Assembly: GCF_041224545.1 (NCBI RefSeq)
Contig: NZ_JBGFGP010000150.1
Coordinates: 124,001-188,000, forward strand
Reading direction: 5' to 3'
Source: Sedimentitalea sp041224545
GTDB taxonomy: Bacteria; Pseudomonadota; Alphaproteobacteria; Rhodobacterales; Rhodobacteraceae
DNA length: 64,000 nt
Both the position numbers and the translations under genes were made by a program. A model generated the notes under the pieces. That model searched no databases, was not told the origin of the DNA, and saw only the letters and a program-made list of their open reading frames with translations. Positions 25,629-33,266 of this stretch are shown piece by piece. Numbering within the stretch: the stretch's first letter is position 1; each line of letters opens with the position of its first letter.

Positions 25629-25837
25629 GTCGTCTGTCGCGGCCACTGCGGTGCACCTTGTCGTAAGGCTCCCAGCGGCCCAGTCGCAACCGGATCAGTG
25701 TCAGTTCATCAAAGCTGTTCATGATATGTGCCCTTGCTGAATATCGCGTCGGGTCATCATCGCCGATGTCTCCTGACACATGCTGTCAGGTGGGGATGAT
25801 ATAGTGGCAGCAGATACTCCAAGGGAATGCGGACACC

Positions 25838-26542
25838 ATGCCCCGCTCAAGCCGACTTTTTGAAATCATCCAGATCCTGCGCGTCGCCGAGGGTCCCGTC
25901 ACGGCGGCGGACCTGGCCGACCAACTGGAAGTATCCGTTCGCACGATATATCGCGACATTGCGGCCTTGCAGGGGATGCGCACGCCGATCGAGGGCGAAG
26001 CCGGCATGGGGTATCTCATGCGGAAAGGCTATGATCTGCCGCCGCTGAATTTCGATACCGACGAGATCGAAGCCCTGCGCGTCGCCTTGGCGATGCTGGC
26101 CCGGACCGGTGACAGCGCATTGCAGCGGGCGGCGCAGCGGGTCTGTGGCAAGATCGACGCGCTGCATGGCCCGGCGGATTGGCTCGAAATCGTGCCCTGG
26201 GGGGCACCCTCGGATGACAGCGCGCCGGATTGTGTGTCAAAGGCGATGTTGCGCACTGCCATCCGCGAGGAAAGCAAGCTCGAATTGCTTTATCGTGATG
26301 AAAATAATAACGAAACCCGTCGCGTCGTCAGGCCGCTGGTCCTGATCTATCACCTGAACTGCGTGATGTTGGCGGCGTGGTGCGAAACACGGTCTGCTTT
26401 CCGCCATTTTCGGACAGACCGGATTTGGGACTGTACCCTTACCGGCACAGATTTCACGGGCGAGGGGGCGGTGCTGCGCAGGCTCTGGCGCGAGCAATAC
26501 GAGAGAGAAGGGACGCAGGTCGGGACCGCTGTCGGCGGATAG
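25838..26542 (+). CDS. YafY-type transcriptional regulator (HTH_11 plus WYL domain)
   Basis: This 234-residue protein has an N-terminal DeoR-like winged helix (residues 6-60, including VTAADLADQLEVSVRTIYRD). A WYL ligand-sensing domain from about 140 to 205 contains LELLYRDENNN, RPLVLIYHLNCVMLAAWCE and FRHFRTDRI. WYL domains are thought to sense nucleic acid fragments or other ligands. The gene lies upstream of the PhaJ-like hydratase on the same strand, with an apparent promoter between. What it controls is unknown. Confidence 0.9.
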   Translation: MPRSSRLFEIIQILRVAEGPVTAADLADQLEVSVRTIYRDIAALQGMRTPIEGEAGMGYLMRKGYDLPPLNFDTDEIEALRVALAMLARTGDSALQRAAQRVCGKIDALHGPADWLEIVPWGAPSDDSAPDCVSKAMLRTAIREESKLELLYRDENNNETRRVVRPLVLIYHLNCVMLAAWCETRSAFRHFRTDRIWDCTLTGTDFTGEGAVLRRLWREQYEREGTQVGTAVGG

Positions 26543-26577
26543 AACGCGGCCGTCGGGCAAAAAAGACACAGAATCAC

Positions 26578-26605
26578 TTGATTTTCTGCGACTGCAAAGT
26601 AATAA
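26578..26605 (+). promoter_or_regulatory. Candidate sigma-70 promoter for the PhaJ-like gene, overlapped by a dyad
   Basis: TTGATT (26578-26583) and TAATAA (26600-26605) are 16 nt apart, about 62 nt upstream of the hydratase start. A CAGAA...TTCTG inverted repeat surrounds the -35 box, so a repressor could sit there. Both are read from sequence; activity is untested. Confidence 0.45.
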
Positions 26606-26667
26606 AGTTGCAAGCCAAGATCGAATGTAGATCATATATTACTGCGCCGATGACGAATGAGGATACC

Positions 26668-27111
26668 ATGTTGGACAATTTGCCCCGTGGCACGATCTGT
26701 ATCGAAGATATCGAAATGGGAATGTCGCGCCATCTGCGCAAGGTGGTGACGGACGAGGATATCGAGATGTTCGCGCAGGTCTCGACCGACCGGAATCCGG
26801 TGCATCTGGATGACGACTATGCTCAAGATACCATTTTCGAAGGGCGCATCGCCCATGGCATGCTGACTGCGGGCCTGATTTCGGCGGTGATTGGCGAGCA
26901 ATTGCCCGGTCACGGCACCGTGTATATGGGACAGACATTGAAGTTTCTTGCGCCGGTGCGCCCGGGCGACATGGTCTATGCCGAAGTCAAGGTGGTTGAT
27001 ATCGACATGGGCAAGCGCCGGGTCAAACTCGACTGTCATTGTTCGGTGGACGGCAAGAAGGTCCTGATCGGCGAGGCGATGGTGCTCGCCCCGAGTCGCA
27101 AGTTCGACTAG
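26668..27111 (+). CDS. MaoC-type (R)-specific enoyl-CoA hydratase, PhaJ-like
   Basis: This 147-residue single hot-dog protein hydrates trans-2-enoyl-CoA to (R)-3-hydroxyacyl-CoA, linking beta-oxidation to polyhydroxyalkanoate or lipid synthesis. The hydratase 2 motif is visible as FAQVSTDRNPVHLDDDYA (catalytic Asp and His near residues 35-40). GRIAHGMLTAGLISAVIG, a PhaJ landmark, follows. The start at 26668 (MLDNLPRG) has GAGGA just upstream; an ATG at 26650 lacks one. Whether the cell makes polyhydroxyalkanoate cannot be judged from this window. Confidence 0.88.
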   Translation: MLDNLPRGTICIEDIEMGMSRHLRKVVTDEDIEMFAQVSTDRNPVHLDDDYAQDTIFEGRIAHGMLTAGLISAVIGEQLPGHGTVYMGQTLKFLAPVRPGDMVYAEVKVVDIDMGKRRVKLDCHCSVDGKKVLIGEAMVLAPSRKFD

Positions 27112-27159
27112 CGCACCGACGCTCTTGCGCGCGGGCGCGTTGCCCGCTACGCAACGCAA

Positions 27160-28092
27160 ATGCGGATCGTGCGGGACTATCAGTTTGTTCAGGAAGCAGA
27201 TCGCGGCGCGAGCGTCGCGATTGGCAATTTCGATGGTGTCCATCTGGGTCATCAGACGGTGATCGACATTGCCCGGCGCGCGGCTCCCGACGCGCCTTTG
27301 GGTGTGCTGACATTCGAACCGCATCCCCGAGAGTTCTTTGCCCCCGACGCGCCGCCGTTTCGGCTCATGGGGCGCGAGGCCCGGACGAGTCGGCTGGCCA
27401 AGCTGGGCGTCGAACTTCTCTATGAACTGGCCTTCAACGCGTCGCTCGCGTCGCTCAGCCCCGAGGCATTCTCGCGCAGCGTTATTCACGACGGGTTCGG
27501 TCTGAAACACGTCGTCGTCGGTCATGATTTCTGCTTTGGCCGGGGCCGGGCGGGAACCGCCGCCGATCTGGTGCGCCACGGCAAGGAAATGGGGTTTGGC
27601 GTCACCATCGCACCGCTGCTTGAAAACGGTGACCGCACCGTGTCGTCCACCGCCATCCGCACCGCGCTTGGCGAGGGGCGTCCACGCGATGCGGCGGCCA
27701 TGCTCGGACATTGGCATCGCATCGAAGGCAAGGTGATCAGCGGCGAGCAGCGCGGCAGGGTCCTGGGCTTTCCGACCGCCAACATGTCGATCAGCGGGAT
27801 CCATCCCCCGGCCTTCGGCGTCTATGCGGTGCTGGTGGATGTGGTCGACGGACCGCACGCGGGCAGCTATCACGGTGTCGCATCGCTTGGCGTGCGGCCG
27901 ATGTTCGGTCGGAACAGGCCGAATATCGAAACCTACCTGTTCGATTTTACCGGCGATCTGTATGGCGCTACTCTGTCCGTGGGGCTGGTGGATTATCTTC
28001 GTCCAGAACAGAAATTCGATGACGTGGATGGCCTCGTGGCGCAGATGCATGCCGACAGCGCCCGCGCCCGCGATATCCTGGCCGCCACATGA
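27160..28092 (+). CDS. ribF: Bifunctional riboflavin kinase / FAD synthetase
   Basis: This 310-residue enzyme makes FMN and then FAD from riboflavin and ATP in the cytoplasm. The N-terminal nucleotidylyltransferase domain has GNFDGVHLGH at 22-31 and VVGHDFCFGRGRAGT near 115. The C-terminal kinase domain begins around 185 with GKVISGEQRGRVLGFPTANM, including the conserved PTAN. Length is usual for the family. It overlaps the following YcgN gene by 4 bp. Confidence 0.96.
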   Translation: MRIVRDYQFVQEADRGASVAIGNFDGVHLGHQTVIDIARRAAPDAPLGVLTFEPHPREFFAPDAPPFRLMGREARTSRLAKLGVELLYELAFNASLASLSPEAFSRSVIHDGFGLKHVVVGHDFCFGRGRAGTAADLVRHGKEMGFGVTIAPLLENGDRTVSSTAIRTALGEGRPRDAAAMLGHWHRIEGKVISGEQRGRVLGFPTANMSISGIHPPAFGVYAVLVDVVDGPHAGSYHGVASLGVRPMFGRNRPNIETYLFDFTGDLYGATLSVGLVDYLRPEQKFDDVDGLVAQMHADSARARDILAAT

Positions 28093-28559
28093 GTGATCCG
28101 ATCGACCGGGCCGGTCTTGCGCCTCGTTTCTGGGAGCGCAAGCCGTTGCGGAAACTGAACCGGCAGGAATGGGAGGCGCTGTGCGATGGTTGCGGCAAGT
28201 GCTGCCTGAACAAGCTCGAAGACGAGGACAGCGGAGAAGTCGCCCTGACGCGGGTGGCGTGCCGTTTGCTGGACGATGCCACATGTCGCTGCGCCCAATA
28301 CGACATCCGGCATCAATTCGTGCCCGAATGCATCGTGTTGAAACCCGACAATATCGACAGCCACGCCTACTGGATGCCGCAGACCTGCGCCTATCGGCTA
28401 TTGTGGGAGGGCAAGCCGCTGTTTGACTGGCACCCGCTGATCTCGGGAACCGCGCAATCGGTGCATGACGCAGGGGTTTCCGTACAGGGGTGGACGGTGC
28501 CCGAGTTCGAAATCCCGGAAGACGACTGGGAAGAGTATATCATCGAGGAGCCGATCTGA
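28089..28559 (+). CDS. YcgN family cysteine-cluster protein (UPF0260)
   Basis: This 156-residue cytosolic protein has a zinc/iron-chelating cysteine cluster: C32, C35, C38 and C39 in LCDGCGKCC, followed by ACRLLDDATCRCAQY and further cysteines in PECIVL and QTCAYR. The family is widespread and conserved, but its biochemical role is not established. It overlaps ribF by 4 bp and the threonine aldolase gene by one base (TGATG), so all three are translated as a unit. Confidence 0.92.
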   Translation: MSDPIDRAGLAPRFWERKPLRKLNRQEWEALCDGCGKCCLNKLEDEDSGEVALTRVACRLLDDATCRCAQYDIRHQFVPECIVLKPDNIDSHAYWMPQTCAYRLLWEGKPLFDWHPLISGTAQSVHDAGVSVQGWTVPEFEIPEDDWEEYIIEEPI

Positions 28560-29602
28560 TGTTCTTTGCATCCGACAATTCGGGGCCGGTCCATCCGCAG
28601 GTGCTGTCCGCCTTGGGGGCGGCCAATGACGGTTACGCGATGGGCTATGGTGATGACGCGCTGACCAGACAGGTGCAGGATCGCATTCGCGAAATTTTCG
28701 CGGCGCCGGAGGCGGCGGTATATCTGGTTGCGACGGGCACGGCCGCGAATGCGCTGGCATTGGCAACCCTGTGCCAGCCATATCAGACCGTGTTCTGCTC
28801 GCCCGTGGCACATATCCACGAGGACGAATGCAACGCGCCCGAATTCTATACCGGAGGAGCCAAGCTGACATTGGTGCCGGGCGGGGACAAGATGACCGCC
28901 GATGCGCTGGCGGCGACGATTGCCCGGGAAAACACCCGTGGCGTGCATGGACCGCAGCGGGGGCCGGTGTCGATCACCCAGGTCACGGAGCGGGGATCGG
29001 TCTACACACTTGAGGAACTGCGCGCCCTGACGGCAGTTGCCCGCGACCATGACCTGCCCTGCCATCTTGACGGTGCGCGTTTTGCAAACGCACTCGTGCG
29101 GCTGGACTGCGCGCCAGCGGACATGTCATGGCGTGCGGGGATCGATGTGCTGTCCTTTGGCGGCACCAAGAACGGGTTGCTCGGCGTCGAGGCGGTGATC
29201 TTTTTTGATCCCGAGAAGGCGTGGGAATTCGAATTGCGTCGCAAGCGCGGCGGGCACCTGTTTTCCAAGGGACGGTATCTCGCCGCCCAGATGAACGCAT
29301 ATCTTGCGGACGATCTCTGGCTCACCTCTGCGCGGTCGGCAAACGCCGCGTGCACGCGCCTGGTCCGGGGGCTGCGCAGCGCGGGCGCGGAATTTGCCCA
29401 TTCACCGGATGCCAACATGATCTTTGCCGGCCTGCCACGCGCCGTGCATCGCCGGTTGCATAATGCCGGGGCGGTCTATCATCTGTGGGATGGGGTACTG
29501 GATGGTGCCGATCCGCACGAGATGCTGACCGCGCGCTTTGTGTGTGACTGGTCGATCAGCGATGCGCAGATCGACCAGTTCCTGAGCGTCTTGCAAGCCT
29601 AG
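28559..29602 (+). CDS. Low-specificity L-threonine aldolase
   Basis: This 347-residue fold-type I PLP enzyme cleaves L-threonine or L-allo-threonine to glycine and acetaldehyde. Family segments are MFFASDNSGPVHPQVL, the aromatic and glycine-rich MGYGDDALT, LPCHLDGARFANAL near 165, and LSFGGTKNGLLG holding the PLP lysine near 203. The ATG overlaps the YcgN stop. Its stop TAG at 29600-29602 shares bases with the start of the palindromic repeat that follows. Confidence 0.9.
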   Translation: MFFASDNSGPVHPQVLSALGAANDGYAMGYGDDALTRQVQDRIREIFAAPEAAVYLVATGTAANALALATLCQPYQTVFCSPVAHIHEDECNAPEFYTGGAKLTLVPGGDKMTADALAATIARENTRGVHGPQRGPVSITQVTERGSVYTLEELRALTAVARDHDLPCHLDGARFANALVRLDCAPADMSWRAGIDVLSFGGTKNGLLGVEAVIFFDPEKAWEFELRRKRGGHLFSKGRYLAAQMNAYLADDLWLTSARSANAACTRLVRGLRSAGAEFAHSPDANMIFAGLPRAVHRRLHNAGAVYHLWDGVLDGADPHEMLTARFVCDWSISDAQIDQFLSVLQA

Positions 29603-29700
29603 CGCGTTTCGCGATTAACTTGAAACATTCGCATCACCTAACGCGTTGAAATCTCTGATTTCAGGCAGCGTTGGGTGATTCAGGTTTAGCGCGAAATGCT
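29601..29700. repeat. 100-bp imperfect palindromic repeat, full copy
   Basis: The element begins AGCGCGTTTCGCG and ends CGCGAAATGCT. Its halves pair imperfectly around an inner hairpin TGAAATC-TCT-GATTTCA. It fills the gap after the threonine aldolase gene, whose stop codon overlaps its first bases. It has no coding potential and is consistent with a REP/BIME-like intergenic element that may also act as a bidirectional terminator. Confidence 0.7.
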
Positions 29701-29702
29701 AT

Positions 29703-29770
29703 AGCGCGTTTCGCGCCTAACCTAAAAACCGGGCATCACCTGATGCCACGAAATCTCTCGTTTCAGGCGA
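29703..29770. repeat. Second, shorter copy of the palindromic repeat
   Basis: It opens with the same AGCGCGTTTCGCG and continues through a GGGCATCACCTGATGCC segment to a core GAAATCTCTCGTTTCAGGC. It is cut off where the alpha/beta hydrolase gene begins. The hydrolase TGA (29763-29765) is formed by the TTTCAG part of the core. Confidence 0.65.
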
Positions 29771-30590
29771 CGTCCTCGGGCCCGGCAGAGTCCGCGATCC
29801 TGGCGAACTGGTGCCGCAGATGGCTGACGGTCTCTTGCGGGTGGGTTATCGGCAACATGTGCCCGGCGCCTTCGACCACGCCCGTTTCCGATTGCGGGAT
29901 GCGGCGGGCCAGACCGTCAATCACCGTGGTCATGATCTCCGCCGACTTGCCGCCCCGCATCAGCAGCACGGGCATGGTCAAAGCCTGCAAACGCTCGGGG
30001 CGAAGCAGACCGGGCCGGTCTTCGTACAGCACCGAATTGCTCGCCGGAAGCACGTGAATACCGCGTGCCATCGCGGCCCGGGTCTCTTCACGCAGGTCGG
30101 GCCAGCGGGTCAGGCCATCGCCCCAGGCACGATTGAACAGACGCGCGGCCAGCTCCCGGTCGCCCGCCTCGAGCGCGTCGTTGACCGGGCGCATGGCCTC
30201 CTGTTCGCGGGCCAGGTCATTGGGAGTGTCCTGCATGGCGACGGCAAAGAACACCGGTTCGATCAGCGTCAGGGTTCGCACCAGTTGCGGATGCTCGGCG
30301 GCCAGACGCAGAGCAAGCACCGCACCGAAGGAATGACCGACCACGTCCATCGGCCGGTCGATCAGGCGCAGGATGGCGTTGTTCATCAAATCGGAAAAAT
30401 CGCCGGTTTCATCCCAATCCGGGCTGCGCCCATGCGAGAACATGTCGGGCGCGAGCATGGTGATCTCGTCCTCCATCTCCGTCGCCACCCCGCGCCATGC
30501 GCCGGAATGGGCGATCGTGCAATGCAGGGCCAGAACAGTCCGGGGGCCATGTCCAAAACTGCGGCTGTACAGGCTGGCGGGATCGGTCAC
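29763..30590 (-). CDS. Alpha/beta-fold hydrolase
   Basis: This 275-residue serine hydrolase has nucleophile elbow VVGHSFGAVLAL (Ser87), an early HCTIAHSGAW oxyanion-type segment, and a catalytic-histidine segment EGAGHMLPITHP near the C terminus. The start is a GTG at 30590 that overlaps the stop of the isomerase gene (TGA at 30587-30589), so it is translationally coupled. No signal peptide is present, so it is cytosolic. The substrate is unknown; coupling with an isomerase of glutathione-dependent type suggests breakdown of an aromatic or other organic compound. Confidence 0.85.
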   Translation of the reverse strand: MTDPASLYSRSFGHGPRTVLALHCTIAHSGAWRGVATEMEDEITMLAPDMFSHGRSPDWDETGDFSDLMNNAILRLIDRPMDVVGHSFGAVLALRLAAEHPQLVRTLTLIEPVFFAVAMQDTPNDLAREQEAMRPVNDALEAGDRELAARLFNRAWGDGLTRWPDLREETRAAMARGIHVLPASNSVLYEDRPGLLRPERLQALTMPVLLMRGGKSAEIMTTVIDGLARRIPQSETGVVEGAGHMLPITHPQETVSHLRHQFARIADSAGPEDVA

Positions 30591-31189
30591 GATTTCAGCG
30601 CCGCGAGATGTGCGTCGAGATCTTCCAGCCGATCCTGTCCCCAGAACCTCTCACCGTCTTGCGTGATGTAAAAAGGGGCCCCGAATACGCCCCTTTCCAC
30701 GGCCTCTTCGAGGTTGGCGGCATAGGTTTCCGCGCCCTGCAGCAGGCCGCTATCGGCAAGTGATGCATCAAAGCCCGCACCGGAGAGGCAGGCGCGGATC
30801 ACGTTGTCGTCGGCAATGTCCTTGTCTTCGACCCAGCAGGCGCGCATGAACGAACGGACAAGGCGACCGACATCTCCGCCACCCGACGCCTGCGCCGCGA
30901 TGATGGCATAGGATGACGGCGCCATATTGGTGGGAAAATGCGCCGGCTTCAGGTTTAGCGGCATGTTCAGTCGCTTTGCGCGCCGCACGAGATCCTGATT
31001 GCGGTATTCGATGCGTGACGGATGGCGATCCTTCGGGGCAACGCCACCTGTTCGCCCGAACAGGGCCATGATGTCGAGCGGCTTGTAGGTGATCGACGCG
31101 CCGTGTTTCGCGGCGATGTTTTCCAGCCCGTCACCCGCAAGATACGCGAATGGCGATATTGTCGCAAAGAAGTAATCAATGTTGGTCAT
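30587..31189 (-). CDS. 2-hydroxychromene-2-carboxylate isomerase family (DSBA-like)
   Basis: This 200-residue kappa-class GST-like protein has the thioredoxin fold with a helical insertion. It opens NIDYFFATISPFAYLAG, where Ser12 takes the place of the DsbA cysteine pair. It contains FGAPFYITQDGERFWGQDRL near the C terminus, with the family cis-proline. Family members isomerise naphthalene-pathway intermediates with glutathione, but many have other or unknown substrates. It diverges from prs across 107 nt. Confidence 0.85.
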   Translation of the reverse strand: MTNIDYFFATISPFAYLAGDGLENIAAKHGASITYKPLDIMALFGRTGGVAPKDRHPSRIEYRNQDLVRRAKRLNMPLNLKPAHFPTNMAPSSYAIIAAQASGGGDVGRLVRSFMRACWVEDKDIADDNVIRACLSGAGFDASLADSGLLQGAETYAANLEEAVERGVFGAPFYITQDGERFWGQDRLEDLDAHLAALKS

Positions 31190-31296
31190 CTGCTGATTTC
31201 TCTCCGGCTATTTCTTTGCGGGACGGTAAGGCCATGCTAAGCGGTGTCAACATTACGAATCTGTCACAATTGCCCATTGCGCCGGGAACCCTTGCC

Positions 31297-32316
31297 ATGC
31301 CTCAGTCGACCGAACCCAAGCTGATCGCCGGAAACTCCAACCTCCCACTGGCCACCGCGATTGCCAAACGGATGACAATGCATCGCGGGATCCACACCGG
31401 CCTGGTCGATGCCCGCGTCGAACGGTTTAACGACGGCGAGATCTTTGTCGAAGTTTTCGAAAATGTCCGCGGCGAAGATATGTATATCATTCAATCGACG
31501 TCGAACCCGGCAAATGACAACCTGATGGAACTGCTGATCATGGCCGATGCGCTGCGTCGGTCCAGCGCGTCACGGGTGACGGCGATCCTGCCGTATTTCG
31601 GCTATGCCCGTCAGGACCGGCGCACCAAGGCGCGCACCCCGATTTCCGCCAAGCTGGTTGCCAACATGATGGTGGGCACGGGGATCGAACGGGTTCTGAC
31701 AATGGACCTGCATGCCGCCCAGATCCAGGGCTTCTTTGATATCCCGGTGGATAACCTTTATGCGTCGCCGGTCTTTGCGCTGGATATCAAGACCCATTTC
31801 AAAGAGCACATGAGCGACCTGATGGTCGTCTCGCCCGATGTGGGCGGTGTCGCACGGGCTCGGGAGCTGGCCAAGCGCATCAATTCGCCGCTGTCGATCG
31901 TGGACAAGCGCCGTGAAAAGCCCGGTGAAATTGCCGAGATGACCGTGATCGGCAATGTCGAAGACAAGATCTGCCTGATCGTGGACGACATGTGCGATAC
32001 CGCCGGAACGCTCTGCAAGGCGGCACAGGTTCTGTTGGAAAACGGCGCGCGCGAGGTGCATTCCTATATCACCCATGGCGTGATGAGCGGACCGGCGGTC
32101 GAACGCGTCACCAATTCGGTCATGAAATCTCTGGTCATCACCGACACGATCCAGCCCAGCGAAGCGGTGCTCGCCGCCAAGAATATCCGGATCGTGCCCA
32201 CGGCACCGGTCTTTGCTCAGGCGATCCTGAACATCTGGAACGGCACGTCGGTGTCTTCTCTCTTCGAGGATTCGACGCTGACCCCGATCTACGAATCGCT
32301 CTATTCGGCGGCGTGA
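31297..32316 (+). CDS. prs: Ribose-phosphate pyrophosphokinase (PRPP synthetase)
   Basis: This 339-residue enzyme makes PRPP from ribose 5-phosphate and ATP for nucleotide, His and Trp synthesis. Family motifs are RFNDGEIFVEV, STSNPANDNLMELL, LPYFGYARQDRR, and the PRPP-binding DDMCDTAGT near 230. The start at 31297 (MPQSTEPKLIAGNSNLPL) fits the family; an ATG at 31234 would add 21 residues. The H-type lectin gene ends 17 nt after its stop on the opposite strand. Confidence 0.95.
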   Translation: MPQSTEPKLIAGNSNLPLATAIAKRMTMHRGIHTGLVDARVERFNDGEIFVEVFENVRGEDMYIIQSTSNPANDNLMELLIMADALRRSSASRVTAILPYFGYARQDRRTKARTPISAKLVANMMVGTGIERVLTMDLHAAQIQGFFDIPVDNLYASPVFALDIKTHFKEHMSDLMVVSPDVGGVARARELAKRINSPLSIVDKRREKPGEIAEMTVIGNVEDKICLIVDDMCDTAGTLCKAAQVLLENGAREVHSYITHGVMSGPAVERVTNSVMKSLVITDTIQPSEAVLAAKNIRIVPTAPVFAQAILNIWNGTSVSSLFEDSTLTPIYESLYSAA

Positions 32317-32332
32317 TCGGGCAGGGGGTGGC

Positions 32333-32683
32333 TCAGTAGAGCTCCCAATCGTCCGAGTGAGGCAAAGCGCCAATCGCAATCCAGGCGGCACGGATACGGG
32401 CAAAGCGGGTATCGGCCCATGTCCGGAACACAATATCAAAACCTTGCGTTGTCACATCGCGGGTCACGAGTTCGGCACGAAGGGCGGTTGACGCCTTGGC
32501 GTCCCAAAGTGAAATCGAAACCTGCACGACCGGCGGTTCGCGATAGCGCTGATCAAACTCGATATGTTTGCGGCACTCGCGTGGGCCGCTGCCGGTCCAC
32601 ATTTCCCCGTCATTCTCGAAATCGGAAAACAACACGACGTCGCCCTGATCGATGCCAAGAAGATGGGATTCAAGTCTTTTCAT
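32333..32683 (-). CDS. H-type lectin domain protein
   Basis: This 116-residue protein is made up almost wholly of one H-type lectin domain. The pattern is KHIEFDQRYREPPVVQVSISLWD, then LRAELVTRDVTTQGFDIVFRTWADT, ending AAWIAIGAL. This matches the beta-sandwich of discoidin II/Helix pomatia-type lectins that bind GalNAc. There is no signal peptide, so the protein is probably cytosolic unless exported another way. It lies between the atp operon terminator and prs. The ligand is unknown. Confidence 0.85.
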   Translation of the reverse strand: MKRLESHLLGIDQGDVVLFSDFENDGEMWTGSGPRECRKHIEFDQRYREPPVVQVSISLWDAKASTALRAELVTRDVTTQGFDIVFRTWADTRFARIRAAWIAIGALPHSDDWELY

Positions 32684-32783
32684 TCGGGTCTTTTGAATTC
32701 GCGGCTTGTGATCTGTCTTCGATATATTCGAACGCGCGCCATTGCTAGGCGGTTGATGCGCAAAATCACGACATTACGCCACG

Positions 32784-32811
32784 AAAAAGCCGGCCCTGAT
32801 CGGGGCCGGCT
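32784..32811 (-). terminator. Rho-independent terminator of the atp operon
   Basis: A 9-bp GC-rich stem AGCCGGCCC / GGGCCGGCT with a 6-nt loop is followed, on the minus strand, by TTTTTCG. It sits 28 nt after the atpC stop and ahead of the lectin gene. Confidence 0.88.
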
Positions 32812-32838
32812 CATTCATTGTGACGAGATGCGAACCGA

Positions 32839-33255
32839 TCAGACGTTGATGTGATCGCCCAGTGCCACCATGTCGGCGAGCAGCTTGGCTGCGTCGTCAA
32901 CCGGACCCGGTTCGTTCTTGAAGGTTTCCTTTGCCGCTTCGTGTCCGGCACGGGCCTCTTCAATCATTTCGTCGATATGGGCGCGGGTCACTTCGTTGAG
33001 CGGCATCGCCCTTTCGGCAAGCACCGACAGGCTGGTTGCATTGATCTCGGCAAAGCCACCGGAAACCAAATACTCCGCCTGCCCGGACGGGCCATCAATC
33101 CGCAATACGCCGGGGCGCAGGGTGGTGATCAGCGGTGAGTGATCGGGCATCGCCGTCATGTCGCCGTCCGCACCCGGGATCTGGACCGAGCTCACCTCGA
33201 GCGAAGCAAGGCTCCGCTCGGGGCTGACCAGGTCAAATTGCATTGTATCTGCCAT
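32839..33255 (-). CDS. atpC: ATP synthase F1 epsilon subunit
   Basis: This 138-residue subunit forms part of the central stalk and can inhibit ATP hydrolysis. The N-terminal beta barrel is recognisable in MQFDLVSPERSLASLEV and VQIPGADGDMTAMPDHSPLIT, followed by a C-terminal helical hairpin. It is the last gene of the atp operon, 11 nt after atpD, and is followed by a strong terminator. Confidence 0.96.
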   Translation of the reverse strand: MADTMQFDLVSPERSLASLEVSSVQIPGADGDMTAMPDHSPLITTLRPGVLRIDGPSGQAEYLVSGGFAEINATSLSVLAERAMPLNEVTRAHIDEMIEEARAGHEAAKETFKNEPGPVDDAAKLLADMVALGDHINV

Positions 33256-33266
33256 CAGGCTGCTCC

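Noticed and set aside
25520..25722. Small minus-strand frame starting MNSFDELTLIRLRLGRWEPYD between the HAD and WYL genes
   Set aside because: It partly overlaps the HAD gene end, has no clear ribosome site and no recognised family. It might be a remnant of a target gene of the regulator, but this cannot be supported.
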